Positions 33,945-47,468 of a stretch of DNA of 64,000 nucleotides are shown in pieces. Numbering within the stretch: position 1 is the first letter of the stretch; every line of letters begins with the position of its first letter. Source of the DNA: Trogon surrucura. Its lineage: Eukaryota; Chordata; Aves; Trogoniformes; Trogonidae. The notes beneath the pieces were generated by a model that had not been told where the DNA came from, did no database searches, and saw only the letters and a program-made list of their open reading frames with translations. Made by a program: the position numbers and the translations under genes. The stretch lies in assembly GCA_020746105.1 (NCBI GenBank), contig CM036619.1:54978635-55042634 (forward strand), in the 5' to 3' direction.

Positions 33945-36900
33945 CTACTTAATATACATCTGCTTTAGAAATTAAAGCACTCGATTTTTTTTTATAATGC
34001 AATAATATAATTTTACATTGTACTATTCCTGTGCAGAGAAGTATTTTTCTTGAAGATTTTGCAATATTAGTTACACATATTGGGTATCTAAAGTAAAAAG
34101 TTTGTCCAGGGAAATAAGGAACGTTAATACTGCCAGTTAGGGTCTCTCATACTTTTAGAAATTTGGATACTGTAAATATTTACATTAACTCTTGAAGAAT
34201 CTCGGTAAGCAAGGCAATAAAACCTAAGAAAGTGTCTTTTCTGTTAAAGACTAGTGAAAGGTCTTTTTTTTTTATACTGTACATAATGAATACGCCTCCT
34301 TATCTATTTGATGTCCTCCTGACAAGCTCCTCGATGCCAGCCCTTGAACTACACAACTTTCCTGCAAATCTTTGTCTCTCATATTTAAACAATGCAAGAA
34401 TGATTTTTAAGAAATCTGCTAGATAACCAGCATGGGTGTAGGGTATTCTAGCTGCAGCTTTTCACTGTTGCTGAGGGTGACAACATAGTCTAAACCACAG
34501 GAATATATACTGGTTACTGATCTCCTTACCATTCAGTTTTCATTAGCTGTAGCAGTGCAGATTAAAAAAATTATACTCTGAAAGTGTGATTTCTCAGAAA
34601 GTTGTCACTGAAAGAGATATTATTAGTACTCAAAAAAGTTGTTTTATATGAGAAATGCTGCTGTGCTCTGACAGAGTACTAAATGCTTCTTACAGATTCT
34701 CAGCCTGTATTCTCTTGTTGTCTCTGGTCTTGATTACAAACCCATATCTTGCACAATAAGAGTCTGGTTCAAATCCTGGCATACTAATACTAATGTAGAC
34801 TAAAAATAAATTGAGGACCAACATAAAATAGTTAATGAAATCTGAATGAAAAAGAAAAAAAAAGACATTGAGTATATGGTAGCTGAACAGAGGGATAAGA
34901 TGTGCAGACTGGGTGGTTCAGCGTCCTCAGAGCATTTCACTTTCGTGATGGTCCAAGTCAGATGAAGCTTTATTTTTACTGAGATCTTTTACTTTTGAAA
35001 TTGTTTTCGTAGTCTACATAAAACTACTAATGCACACTTAATGTCATAGAAGAAATGACATTTGCTGATGACTTCAGGAGTGATAACAGAAGACTGGACA
35101 TTGCCAAATTCACTTGAACGTGACTGTTGGGGACAGCTCATCTTCCAGTCCGTGTAGCAGAAAGATGAGCTCACCTGGCAGTAGACCTGAGCTTAAATAA
35201 ATACTGACTCAGACTCCTAATGTTTCTTTTGCTGAGACAGGCCACGAGGTGCATTGATGAGGCATGTCCTAAGTGCACCTAGCTGCGCTGTAGCCAGTCT
35301 GCTCAGAATTAGGAGACTATTGCAAGTGGGGGCTGATGGTACTGAAACACTCAGCGCTAACAAGCATTTAAAACAAGGTTAGAATGCCCTTAAAGATAAA
35401 AGTTCAGGGACTGTAAAACGATGCTAAAAAATCTCTAGAAAGCTGTGATCACATTTGAACATTCTTTCTTCAAAGGAGAAAATGACAGCATTATCTTGTA
35501 TATGTTTTAAATCTGTTTGTAATAACTTTAAAATTCTTTCTTTAGATTTTCTCCGTAAAATAGTTACTGAAAGCATGAAACAATCTTGACAGAGACATAT
35601 TGCAATAATTCACCTTCAATTTATCTGCCTTTTCTGTAATTTACATTTTTTTAAAATATATTTCTGGTCTGTTACATTCTGGTGTATCAGGTAACAAAAG
35701 AAATTCATAGGAAAAAACTGAGAGATTTTAGAGCATATTTGCCTCTAATTTGAGATAATTAGAGATTTAACTTTTTCATGATACAAAGTTGGTTTTGTGC
35801 AGTTAAGTAAGGCCAGATATTATTGTAGCTTTCATAATAAGTCTTTCTTTCAAAGTCAGTTTTCTTCAAGTGCTATTTCCAGTTGCAAAGGTGCAATGTG
35901 GAGGTCCAAGTGGAGCCCAGTGTAATTCCATGGGCTCTTGCATCTTCCCTGCACTGTGAAGTGCTGGACATCCTGGAGAAATGTACATTTGACAGCCCTC
36001 TGCAGCCATCCTGGGTGCACACATTGGGGTTTTTTTTTGTGCATTATTCTCTTGATCCTGCTGTGTCTGCTCTGCAACCAGCCAGGAAGCCTCTCTTCCT
36101 TCATTTCAATATTATATCTCATCATAACAGTAAACGATGATTCCAGTCACAGTTCAGTCTCGTCCTTGCTGCTGTCTTCTGGGAACTAACACTGTCCAGC
36201 CTCATCTCTGCCCCTTGCTGTTGGCAAAGCTGTGAGGAAATGAGCTGTTACTCACGGAGGTGTACAACAATGAAAAGTTACACCTGTTTGCCTTTCCTAC
36301 AGCAGGAAACATCAGGCTGGATGGACCATCATGGTCAATGGAAGAGAACAGTTTATTTTTTAAATTCCACTGAACTTCAGTCATGCTACTGTTAAATTTT
36401 CCTCAAACATGTTAAACACATATATAACTGAAAGCAAAGACTAGCACTTAATGCAAATTCTAGGGTGAATCTTAATGAAAGGCTCAGAACACTGTGCACA
36501 TCAGCGCATCACAGTGTGCTCTTCATCACTATTTTGGGAACTAAAACTTTTTAATTGTTTCAGTCAGTAGTTCATTTTCTGTGTCTCCTCGATGGGACAG
36601 CTGTCAGGGTAAGGTGCTACTCAGTCAGTAAATGTGGCAGACTGGCTTCTTTTTATATCTCAAAGATTCATCTGCCTTTCTTTACTAAGTGGTGTGCTTC
36701 AGGACCATTTGTTCTTGGAGTGAACTTTGTGGTATTGTTTTTTTTCCCAAATATTACATATTATTGCAGTCTTCGCTATGATTTAGAGTTCTTTTTCTGG
36801 AGAGAGATTTGAAGCTATAAAAGCCTGAGTAAAGACTTTAAAGGTCTTAGTGAGAAGATACGCAATACACTCTTTAACAAGTTTCGTGCTAGTTCTTTAA

Positions 36901-39900
36901 AGAAAGATATGTGCCTAAGATAACTGGGGGCGGGGGACAAACTTTAGGAAGAATGTCTACATTTTCTTTGCAAAGAAGTTTCAAGATGATCACTTAACAA
37001 AAACTAAACTGCTTCCAAACACTGGCCTCTCCACAAGACTGCATCAAGACAAATCTCCTTTCTGTCTCTTAGTTGTTATTATACATAAACCTACATGATT
37101 TTTAGTATGTAGCAGGGAGCCAGAAGATGCAGTTATTTTAGCTTGGTTACTGGGACATCAATCAATGTACTTGGCTATCACTGTTTCAAATTCTCTCTGG
37201 AAGTACAAGCCCAACTGTGATTCCTCAGGGAATATGGCCAAGCAAGAGTATAAAAATGTTCTCTAGTCTCTCCAACTTTGTATCACATTCAGAGCTTTTA
37301 AAAGAGTATTTTCTGTTTCTCTGAGGGACCAGAGGCACAGGGCCTCACATTCTCCTTTCCATATCCTTGAGACAGGACTCAGCATATGACACCGCCTCCT
37401 CTGTGTAACTATTTTTGCTGCCTTTGCCCTTGCCAACTTCTGACTTCCTGCCAGTTTGACGGGAATGGAAGCAAAGCCTTTCCCTACTCCTCTTTCATCT
37501 TCCTGCAGCTTCCTCTGCTCATGACCATCCCACAACATTTCTATGTGCCACCACAGCGCAGAGTGGCCACCCCTCTGCTTTCCAGCTTGGCTTTATACAC
37601 GTGTCCTGCTTCAGGCTCGCAAGTGTAGTAGGAGAAGGAGCCAGCAGGTCTGCCCAGCACCCAGGTTTCTTGCATCTACTCTGAGCCTGGAAATCCTGTG
37701 GAGGCAGAGACACCTGCAAAGGCGTCTGCAGCAAGATGGAGAAGGACAGGAAAGCTGTGAAAATGTAAAGATAAGGCACAGGATGTGGTGCACGTCAGAA
37801 CTGACTCCTGTGTTATGGGAGCCAGATGTAGAGGAGGAAGAGAACAGCCTAGGCTAATGCTGCTTTCAGAAGTTCTCTTTTCCAGGGTTGTGACCTGCAA
37901 AAATGGTGGGATCATGGAAAAGGAAGGTTCTTACCAGCCTTATACCGATTTTTCCACTGGGATTTTAGTGTGAAAAACAGCATAGCTGGGTAGAGCAAGA
38001 CTGCCTCAGTGACCTTTCTTCCCTGCAGCAGCCCTGGCCGTGCTGCTGTAGCTGTGTGGCCTTCAGATGGCCAGAGGTGACTCATCTCCAGTGAGCTCAG
38101 AGTATGGGCAGAGTGGCACAAGGTCATTTATACCTTGGTGTGTCGTAGTGTTCATACTAATACCTTCTTTAGGGGTTTTGTGGGAACAGTCTGTGAAACC
38201 TGCTGTCAGGAGAATTACTTTGGAGATGGAAATGATTGTGTTTATTTCACATTTTGAATGGAAGGCTGGAGGTGGCTGTTGGTGTTGAAGTTCATTATCA
38301 TATTTCAACAGCCCTGATATTTGTTAGTGTAATTAGATTATTTCGACATTTTACGTATTTAGAGAAGCTTTTTCCAATAAACTTGGATGAAGTATTGGAA
38401 GCCTGCAGAGAATTAGTTCAATTTACAAATAAAGGAAAGGGGTGAAGGACATACAGTAGACAGTTCTACAAAGTAGCAAGATTAAATTCATAGTAATTTA
38501 GAGCATTCAAGTCTAGCTTTTCGGCTGATTGATTTACAGCACCACATAGAACATTTTTTTCAAAGACAATAAATGTCCTACACAAGAGATTTATAGTATC
38601 TTCATAAGCCATTCAGAAGGAGGCTTGTCCATGTACAAGATTGCTAAACTTCTCCCTTGCGTAAATGAACTAGTTGAACATTTGACTGTCAAGAAACAAC
38701 ACTTTTTTTTTGGTTTGTTTTACTAAAATCAGATCATTTAAAAAAAAAAAGTTCTAGAAAGACAAAAAAGTGTCAAAGAAGTTTGCTAGACAGAAAAAGA
38801 ATGCTAATTTAAGAGAAATCCTGTGCCTTTTAGGCAATAAGAGCTTTGGTTGTTTGAAACACATTTAAAGAAAGATTTTTTAAATTTTTTTTTACAGACA
38901 TTGAGTAAAAAAGAGATATATAAGAGAGATTTTGAAGAAAAATGAGTATTTCTACAGTATAGCTAGAGGTTAATAGCACAATATATCAGCATACCACCAT
39001 CATTAAAATAGTATTCTGGATCTTTTCCTGGCTTGGATCCCAGCAATTATAATGATACTAGAATGCAATACACAGACAACTTGCCAAAATTCTCTTTGGG
39101 TTTAAAGAGGGAGGAATTATGTCCTTTAGTAAATGACAGTGATCAGAATCTTGGGAAGAAGAGCCGGAAATCAGACAGCCTTGTGATGTAGCTGAGACCA
39201 TTTAAACACTGAGAAAATATTTCGAGGCATGTTAAAGGGCCATATTCAGTCCTTCAGGTCTAAACAAAGCCCTGCTGTCCTGGGTATTTAGTTTACAGAA
39301 AAGGAAAGCTTTTGTACATTATTAAATGTACAGTTGTGTAGAACAAGAAAATTGTTGTCAAATTCCATGTACTTCTGGACTTGTGTATTCTCATCTCTCT
39401 GAAAAGTAAAGAAGGAATAAGACATAAACCAAGTAAGCAACATGAGCATTTTAAGTGAGAACATGCCGACATTTTTTCCCAAGCCCCTATAGACTACAAT
39501 AATACACACTCATGATCATTTTGAATTATAGATGGTGTCAAAATATAGCCTGTAACAAACCCCTTGTTTATATAACATACAAAAACTTTCCCTAAAATTA
39601 GGCAGCTCTTCGGTTTTAATAGCCATAAAGACCTATTTAACAGAAAAAAAGTCAGTCAAAACGTAACCAGGGCATAGCACAACTCTTCAGTTGCTGGTTT
39701 AGTTAGATCAGTTCAGAGGCAGCACGCAACCATAATCAAGCTGTTGTTCCCATCACAATGTGTTTTTCTCATGTGAGGGTATCCTTTGAGATAAGTACCT
39801 GACAGGTAAATTTACTCAGTGTATCACCATAAATCTTCCCTGTTTTTGTTGTGTTTTTTTTTTCCAGTTTAACCATCAGTTATGAAGTAATGAATGTTTG

Positions 39901-40885
39901 CATTAGACACAGTACAGTCATTTTACTTTCCAGGACTAAATTTAATTCTCTTGGCTTGTAATATTTCACAAAGTTTTACACTTTCTTTCCAATGAATAGG
40001 TTAATAATCAAACAACGAAACAATTTTTTATTATAAGGTTATGATAATATATTGCTTTTCCATGGAAATTATAAGTGGCTATAACATATCTTTATTGACA
40101 GTTATAAAATTATACTGGGCAAATACTCGTTGATTAATTTTAGATAAATTAGATTTATCTCATTTAACTTACATGAAAAAGGAACAGATACAGGTTCATT
40201 TAATTCCAGAAAATTAAATTCGTAACATGTAAAATATGTATCGACTTTAAAAAGTGTTTTTATTGTTATTTATAGAGAGATATAGTATCACAGTGATTAA
40301 ATTATTGGTTTCAAGGCAGTGATGAGAAAATTGCTGGTTTCATTAAACTGCTTAAGAAATAATAATTCGTTAAGACTATTGCAGCTCTTCTCTGAAATCT
40401 TGCCCAAACGTTAACATCCCATGACTCTGATGTTTTCTTACCAGAAAAGAAACATGAATAAACCAAAGAAACCCCACATGAGTGTTCTGCCCCAATGCAA
40501 AGACCAGAAGTTCCTCAGGGATCCTTCAATAGGAGGAAAAAAAGTCTTTTCAGGAAGTTTATGACCTAACAGTCCTGGTTAAAAAAAAAATAATCTGAAG
40601 TCTTACTTGGAATTGCATGGTGCTTTCTTCACTCAAAGCAGAGTTTCTCTAAAGTATGCATCCCTTTCCCTAGTGATGGTTTGGCATGGACAATGTGACA
40701 AGATATTTTTGTCTTTGTTTTAATCTTGTCATCCAAATATGATAGACTTTTTTCTAACAGCCTGCAAAATCTTATCTTGCTGGATTCTCCAAACTATTAA
40801 AATGATCTGATGTAAGCAAGAGACCACCAAACATAAACATAGCTACTTGCATGAAAATTGCTTGTAAGGTTGTAACAGTTTTAAC
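33945..40885. other. Unique AT-rich DNA, nothing recognised
   Basis: About 7 kb without an identifiable gene or clear repeat. Chance frames occur on both strands, for example in the more GC-rich 37400-38200 part, where plus and minus frames overlap and none shows a domain. T- and A-rich tracts lie at 38703-38711 and 38740-38750. Confidence 0.4.
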
Positions 40886-42330
40886 TTCTTCTTGCCTGAA
40901 GACTGGAGGAAAGCAAATGTCACTCCAGTCTATAAGAAGGGCAGGAAGGATGACCCGAGTAACTACAGACCGGTCAGCCTCACCTCCATCCCTGGAAAGG
41001 TGATGGAACATCTTATCCTTGACTCTGTCTCTAGGCATATCAAGGATAAGAAGGTTATTAGGAGCTGTCAGCATGGCTTTGCCAAGGGGAAGTCATGTTT
41101 GACCAACCTGATAGCCTTTTATGAAGACATAACCAGGTGGATGGATGGTGGCCATGCAGTGGACGTGGTCTACCTGGACATCAGCAAGGCCTTTGACACC
41201 GTCTCCCACAGCATCCTCATAGGTAAACTGAGGAAGTGTGGTCTGGATGACCAAGTAGTGAGGTGGGTCGAGAACTGGTTGAAGGGAAGAAGCCAGAGGG
41301 TTGTGGTCAATGGGGCTGAGTCTGGCTGGATGGCTGTGTCTAGTGGGGTCCGTCAGGGGTCAGTGCTTGGGCCGGTGCTGTTTAATCTATTCATCAATGA
41401 TCTGGATGAGGGATTAGAGAATGTTGTCAGCAAGTTTGCTGATGATACGAAATTGGGAGGAGTGGTTGACACACCAGAAGGCTGTGCAGCCGTTCAGAGA
41501 GACCTAGACAGGCTGGAGGGCTGGACGGGGAGAAATCTTATGAAGTTTAATAAGGGCAAGTGTAGAGTTTTGCACTTGGGAAAAAATAACCCCATGTACC
41601 AATATAGGTTGGGGACTGACCTGCTGGAAAGCAGTGCAGGGGAAAGGGACCTGGGGGTTCTAGTGGACAGCAGGATGACCATGAGCCAGCACTGTGGCCT
41701 CGTGGCCAAGAAGGCCAATGGCATCCTGGGGTGTATTAGAAGGGGAGTAGCAAGCAGGTCAAGAGAGGTCCTCCTGCCCCTCTACTCTGCCCTGGTGAGG
41801 CCACATCTGGAATATTGTGTCCAGTTCTGGGCCCCTCAGTTCAAGAAGGACAGGGAACTGCTGGAGAGAGTCCAGCGTAGAGCCGCAAAGATGGTGAAGG
41901 GAGTGGAGCATCTCCCTTATGAGGAAAGGCTGAAGGAGCTGGATCTCTTTAGCTTGGAGAAGAGGAGGCTGAGGGGTGACCTCATTGATGTTTATAAATA
42001 TGTCAAGGGGGAATGTCAGGAGGACGGAGCCAGGCTCTTTTCAGCGGCGTCCACTGACAAGACAAGGGGCAATGGGTGGAAGCTGGAACACAGGAGGTTC
42101 CAGAAAAATATGAGGAAAAACTTTTTTACTGTAAGGGTGACCGAGCACTGGAACAGGCTGCCCAGGGAGGTTGTGGAATCTCCTTCTCTTGAGACATTCA
42201 AAACCCGCCTGGACGCGTTCCTGTGCGCTCTACTGTAGGTGATCCTGCTCTGGCAGGGGGGTTGGACTAGATGATCTTTAAGGTCCCTTCCAACCTTTAA
42301 CATTCTGTGATTCTGTGATTCTGTGATTCT
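40886..42330 (+). mobile_element. CR1 LINE, 5' truncated, best preserved copy
   Basis: It starts inside RT at the codons for '[12 protein letters not shown]' (about 40892) and continues without a break through the end of ORF2, the 3' UTR ('gttggactagatgatcttta') and a tail of three and a half 'attctgtg' octamers (42302-42330). About 1.45 kb remains of a full element of roughly 4.5 kb. It shares its group with the copy at 14957-15646. The intact frame and regular tail suggest it is one of the youngest insertions in the window. Confidence 0.93.
40892..42238 (+). pseudogene. CR1 ORF2 reverse transcriptase fragment, uninterrupted
   Basis: About 448 codons are open, with no stop or frameshift, ending at TAG 42236-42238. 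There is no ATG at the front, since the frame enters by truncation. The RT domain has '[13 protein letters not shown]', then '[18 protein letters not shown]', motif A '[14 protein letters not shown]' (Asp96), motif B '[13 protein letters not shown]', where the usual Pro is Arg, and motif C '[10 protein letters not shown]' (Asp184, Asp185). The C-terminal domain follows. All three catalytic aspartates of RT are present, but the endonuclease and the start of RT are missing, so retrotransposition is not expected. Confidence 0.9.
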
Positions 42331-44049
42331 CTCACTGACTGGGAGTTTTTAATGCTTCTTGAGATGACCATTTACTGTATCTGTGTGTGCACACACAACT
42401 CTGTTTTGTTTAACTATCACTTGCTCTGCCCTCATACTATGGAAATGAAATGGCCGTACTCCATGTCTTGTCAATTCCTGCTTGTGGACCTTTGGATGTA
42501 CCAGTATAACAAGAATATATATCCATTGCACTTGGTGCAGACTGAGAGTTGTAGTGTTATAGCAAAGCCTCTAAGAATTATAACATACGGAATTGTTTAT
42601 ATTTTAATCTTAAGTGTTTCACCTGTGTAAGACAGTAGGTGCCTCACAATACATCTGTAGGCATGTAGGCATGGGTGCTGTCCTTATATAATTAGTATAA
42701 AGATTGTGGGTGTTCCAAAAAGCATAATGTTGCCTAAATATAGCTTGTCAACAGCTGCAGAGGATTTAACTACCTCAGTTGCTCAATCAAGCCCTTGTAC
42801 AGAAATTGCACAGCAGATATATCATATGAGTGAGCCCTACCCTCTGATCACTTCATCTGTTTCTACTGAGAGAGCAGACTGCAAGAAAACTGTGCCCTAT
42901 GATGGGACCTCATCCAGTGAGTGGTGACGTTTGATCGTGAAATAAGTTTTTTATCATCATGAAGAGGTCCTTGAAACTGTATAGGAAGGGAAAGGGACAT
43001 TTTAAATAGACCCTGGTTAGAACCCACCACTGGTAAAAGTGATGACCTTCCTGAAAATTTATTATGTAAAAACTATTTTATTATTATACACAGGAAGTAT
43101 GTGCTGTATGTACCAGGATGCTCACTCAATGCTTCCAAAGGTTTATAAAAGAATTCCAAACAAGAAAAAGAAAAATCAAATACTTGCTGTCTGCAGATCT
43201 GAAATTCATATAAGTCAGAATACTAGGCTTCAAAACAGTTAATGAATTACCGATTCCTCAGCTGGGAGGTGAAAATACTTATAAAACTTTAATTTCAAAC
43301 TGTGGGCTGCTTTATTGATAGCTTAGAAAAGCTGTCTTTGAAATAAATGTTTGAGGAACATTCTCCACATTCTTTTCCTTAAGTACAGACTCTAGCCTAT
43401 GTATAAAAATACACAAGTTTTTGTCTGTATTCATATTTGCAGTTTCTACGATTATTAGCACCATTATGTCAATTTAAAATGGATAGCAGAATAATCATCT
43501 GTGCATGTTGTTACTTCTGCATCCAGAGACTTATATGGGCATTTAGTCTTGTGTCTAGAAAGGAAACCAATGCTACTAAACAATTTAATAGCCCCTGTGC
43601 TATTAATAACTTCTCTGATTGCTTTACTCTTGCTAAATATTCCTTTGTATACAGTTATGTATTGAGTCAAGATGTACAGCAGAGGATACTGGGAAAATCC
43701 TTAGTAGATATAAATCACTATTACTCCACTGATTTCTTGCATATGCATGTTTTCATGAGCTGAAGTGTTAGACCAATTTTTCTCCTGCTCCTGTTGTGCA
43801 GAGCTGTAGAGCCATGCTACTGTCTTTGTCAGAACTGTCTGTGCTGAAGCTTGTTAGTTTACCTCAAGGTAAGTCAAGTATCTTCTAGTAGTGGACTGAG
43901 TCACTCTTTCTGTTATTTCCATACGAACTGAAGCCACTAGGTTTTAGTTCAGCCAGAGTAATAAGCTGAATGCAAAAATGTAACTAAAAACCTCTGCAAG
44001 TTGGCATATGTAATTTGCATTTCAAGAGGAATTTAGTGCTGCTTTTGAT
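42331..44049. other. Unique AT-rich DNA
   Basis: Nothing coding is recognised. The largest frame is 108 codons (43437-43763) without a domain. A donor-like AAGGTAAGT occurs at 43867-43875 but no exon can be supported. Confidence 0.4.
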
Positions 44050-44155
44050 AGTACAGTCATTTAAGCATGTGCTTAACTTAGAAATTAATCAGACCTGAGA
44101 ATGTGGCAGAGTTTATATACATACCTAAGTGCTTGCTAAATCAGAAACCTCATCC
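44050..44155 (+). repeat. Possible old sauropsid interspersed repeat
   Basis: The words 'ttaagcatgtgcttaac' (44061-44077) and 'cctaagtgcttgctaaatc' (44126-44144) recall a repeat frequent in turtle and crocodilian DNA, in which 'aagcatgtgcttaa' and 'aagtgctttgctgaatc' occur in this order. The first is itself nearly palindromic. Class and borders are unknown. Confidence 0.35.
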
Positions 44156-44424
44156 TCACATCACAGTTTGTCAAGTAATATGATAAATCTAGCTTTCTTT
44201 TACTCCCAAATCACATAAAACCAGGTTCAGAATTATGTAAATGTACTTATTATTAAAAAGTATTGAGTAGCTTGTATAGCAGTATGTAGTCTAGATCTGA
44301 ATTGCCTGATTTGAATATATATTTTTTAGAATGGTCATGACATATATTGGTTACTGGAAAAAATTTTCAGGGGAATAATGAACAGCTGAAGACTAACCAT
44401 TTTACACTTGAATTATATGGTTTT

Positions 44425-44446
44425 GATATATATATATGTATATACA
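44425..44446. repeat. (AT)n-rich microsatellite
   Basis: An alternating AT tract with one G interruption (atatatatatatgtatata). Confidence 0.85.
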
Positions 44447-45330
44447 CACCTTTGTCTCCCTTTATCTCTCCTTTGTTGTTGTGGTGCTTGTGTTAATCAT
44501 TGATACACCAGGGTAAGGATTCAGTTTAGTGGTAAGTGAGGTGATTCAGACTCAATCTGTAATCAAATCTATGCTACCCACTGCTGTTTTAACTGTTATT
44601 TCCACCTTCATTTTCATGAATAATGTAGCTAGAAGACTAAAATGTTTTATTTATTTTAATACAAGTGGAGACTTCAGTAAAAGTTTAAAATTCTCTGCAC
44701 AAAAGAGTACTTGGAATTATTGAACTTCAGCAGCAATTAAGGGACTTGATAAGTTTTCAGCAAATACTGTGTTCTGTTTGGTGGAAATAATGAAGCATGA
44801 AGGTACCAGGATCCATTTAGCTATCCTAGCAAGTCTGCTTCTTCCTTAGTGGGAAATATGTTTTGCCATCCTTTTGACACTTAGGAATAATTTTGTCCAA
44901 GACAAAAACTGTCAGAGTAGGTCTTGTGAGATCAGATGGCTAATACATGTTGTTATGGGACCTGAAGCAGGCCTAGGGCCATTCAGATGATGATACTTCT
45001 AAAGATTTTTTAAAACATATTTGTGTACTAGCCAATATACTTTAGCTCTTCCAGAGGATTTCTAAGTATGATGAGGGAAGATGCCTTTATGACTGAGAAT
45101 GAATTTGATGTGTTGTCAATCACTTAGCCTTTGTGGGGCCTTTGGGACAGTGATTTAGGTACATAAACACAGGAGCCTGTTGCCAGTTTGATGTCCTGGC
45201 CTCCAGCTCTTGATGCAGAAGAGCACAGTTCTCCTGCGGGTTCTTTGTCATCACTGCCTGCCTGGTGGAGTTGTTTTGGATGTAGTAGCATCACTACACA
45301 CCTGCAGGAGATATCCCAAATCTGTTCCCC
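44447..45330. other. Unique DNA
   Basis: No feature is recognised. Confidence 0.4.
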
Positions 45331-45364
45331 AGTGTGACTTGAGCAAGTCACTTAGACTTCAGTT
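45331..45364 (+). mobile_element. Possible MIR-type SINE core fragment
   Basis: 'tgtgacttgagcaagtcact' followed by 'tagacttcagtt' resembles the MIR core phrase tgtgaccttgggcaagtcact. The flanks do not extend the similarity convincingly, so this is a weak call. Confidence 0.3.
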
Positions 45365-47468
45365 ATTAGAGAGCCTATATGCAGGTCATTATTTAAAGAC
45401 ACTTGCAAAAGCCTCAGGGACCACGTTTTTATCATCGATTGCTGGAAAACAGGGAGTCTTTGTCTTGCATGGAGGTGTTGAGAGAGTTAGTCGCCTTAGG
45501 AAATAGAGATCAACAGGAACAAACATTTTCAAAACAGCCGTTTAAGATGCTTAGTTTCCACTGCATCTCCATTAGGCCAGTTCCAGTCAGGGCCTTGGTT
45601 ATTATGATTGGAAAGACTATTTTTTCTTCAACATGCAGAGGAGAGAGCTGTTCCTGGTCTGTGCTCATTAATCTCTGTCTTTGCCAGAAGCAGCTGAGGG
45701 ATTATTTTCAAATGTTTTGTAATATTTAAAGTAACTTGTATTGAAAAATGTGGTGTTTTTCTTCCTTCCTATAAAGAGCAGTGTGTTTTGCCTGTATAAC
45801 TTTTATCATGATTGCCCTAGATTCCAGAAGTGAAAGGAATGATTCATGTTCTCTCCCTTTAATTCCAGCAACATGATATTTCCCCTTAATTATTCTCTTA
45901 AATATGTTAAAAAATAAGATTATGATTAGAGCTTGATAAAATTTCATATTATGGTAGACTGAAGCAGTAAGACAAAGCCAGAATTATGTAGAGCATGACC
46001 TTTCCTTGTATGGTGACTCCTTGTATAAAAATAAGTCTGATCAGGCTGTGATTTAGATGCCAAGCTGAAGGAATGTAACTGTAATTACAGGCTTAAAATG
46101 GCAAGATGAAATATCCATGCATTAAGTTTAAATTGAAGCCTTACAAAAATTAGGCAAATACTTGATTATTTTTCCACTCCTATTTGTACAGTACCCAACT
46201 AACTTATTTCTTGTTACTTGTCAGTTCTGCAGCATCTTATATTATGGAAATATCCTCATTAGTAGTATTCTCAGTGGAATAATTGGGGTATCATGATTTT
46301 GTATTATCTTCTCTGCAACTAGACAAATGACTGCTGTGGATTTCTAACATTAGTTTCAAATATACAGGGACAATACAAAAACACTGTAAGATTTCTATGA
46401 TATATTTGAAAATCTAGGAGGAATACATCATCTTATTTGCTGCAAGAGAAGATTGAGGAAGAGGAGACCAGTGAATAAAATTTCATTAGTCCTATGTTGG
46501 CACAGATTGTTTTAATTTCATACCATTTTTATGTCATTGTAGACTTTCTAATATGATGGCATCTTGGGTATTTTTTTGGTAGCTGCTCAATTATTGTGTG
46601 GTTTGAAATGAAAATGCTGACAGAGCTTTAACAATTCAAACTCAGTTAAATTCAAGTGTATGAACAACATTATTCTAACAGTATGGATAGTCATTTCAGG
46701 AGTAAGTTTAGGCATTTGCCTTGGAGCAAAGAATGACTAATATCCATAAGCTAGCAGGAGAAAAAAAAATAAGAGGTAAAAATTGTTTTGACCATGACTG
46801 GAGAGAGCAAAAATCCTGTAATCTCAGTAACAGCCCTCTGGTATGATACAGGCAACACAGTTTAAGATATAAAAAAATTCTGTAACAAGTACAGTGTTCT
46901 GGGGATAAATTCCAAAATACAAAGCTGAAAGGGAAAATTATCCTTAAAAACTTTTCAAAGAAGGAATAAAAATCACTTTCTACCTCCCAAAGAGAAGACG
47001 GGTTCAGTTTCAAAGCAATGCACTGAGTCTTAACTGAGCAACTCTTACTGATGTTAAAGAGAGGTCACATGGCTACATTTCTTAGTACAACTTTGCCCCC
47101 TAATGTGCTGTAGTAATTATCTGAAAACTTGCAGCAAAGAATCTGAATTTTTCATTTTTTCTTCGCATGCATCAGTGAAACAATTTAGGTACCTAACATC
47201 ACATATTTTTTTACGTGAAAGTTTTCAAAGTGATTGTATGCTGTAATCAGGCTTACTCTGAAAACACTTGCAGTTTTCTACTTCCCAATCACTCTCTGCC
47301 GTTTTATTTCAGTCACTCTGGAATTTCCAGTTCCTCCTTCCCAACTACGAGGCTGCCTGGGAAGAGCATTCTTCCAACTGTAGTGTATGGATCCTTCATC
47401 TGAATTCTCCACTTGTCTCCTGCTTAGTCACATAATTGGCGTATAGAGGCCAGGCATAAGTGATAAAC
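45365..47468. other. Unique AT-rich DNA
   Basis: No gene or clear repeat is seen. Chance frames reach 108 codons. Confidence 0.4.

Noticed and set aside
37386..37973. Cluster of overlapping frames of 60-104 codons on both strands
   Set aside because: Locally raised GC content lowers stop codon frequency. No frame has a recognisable motif or splice context.
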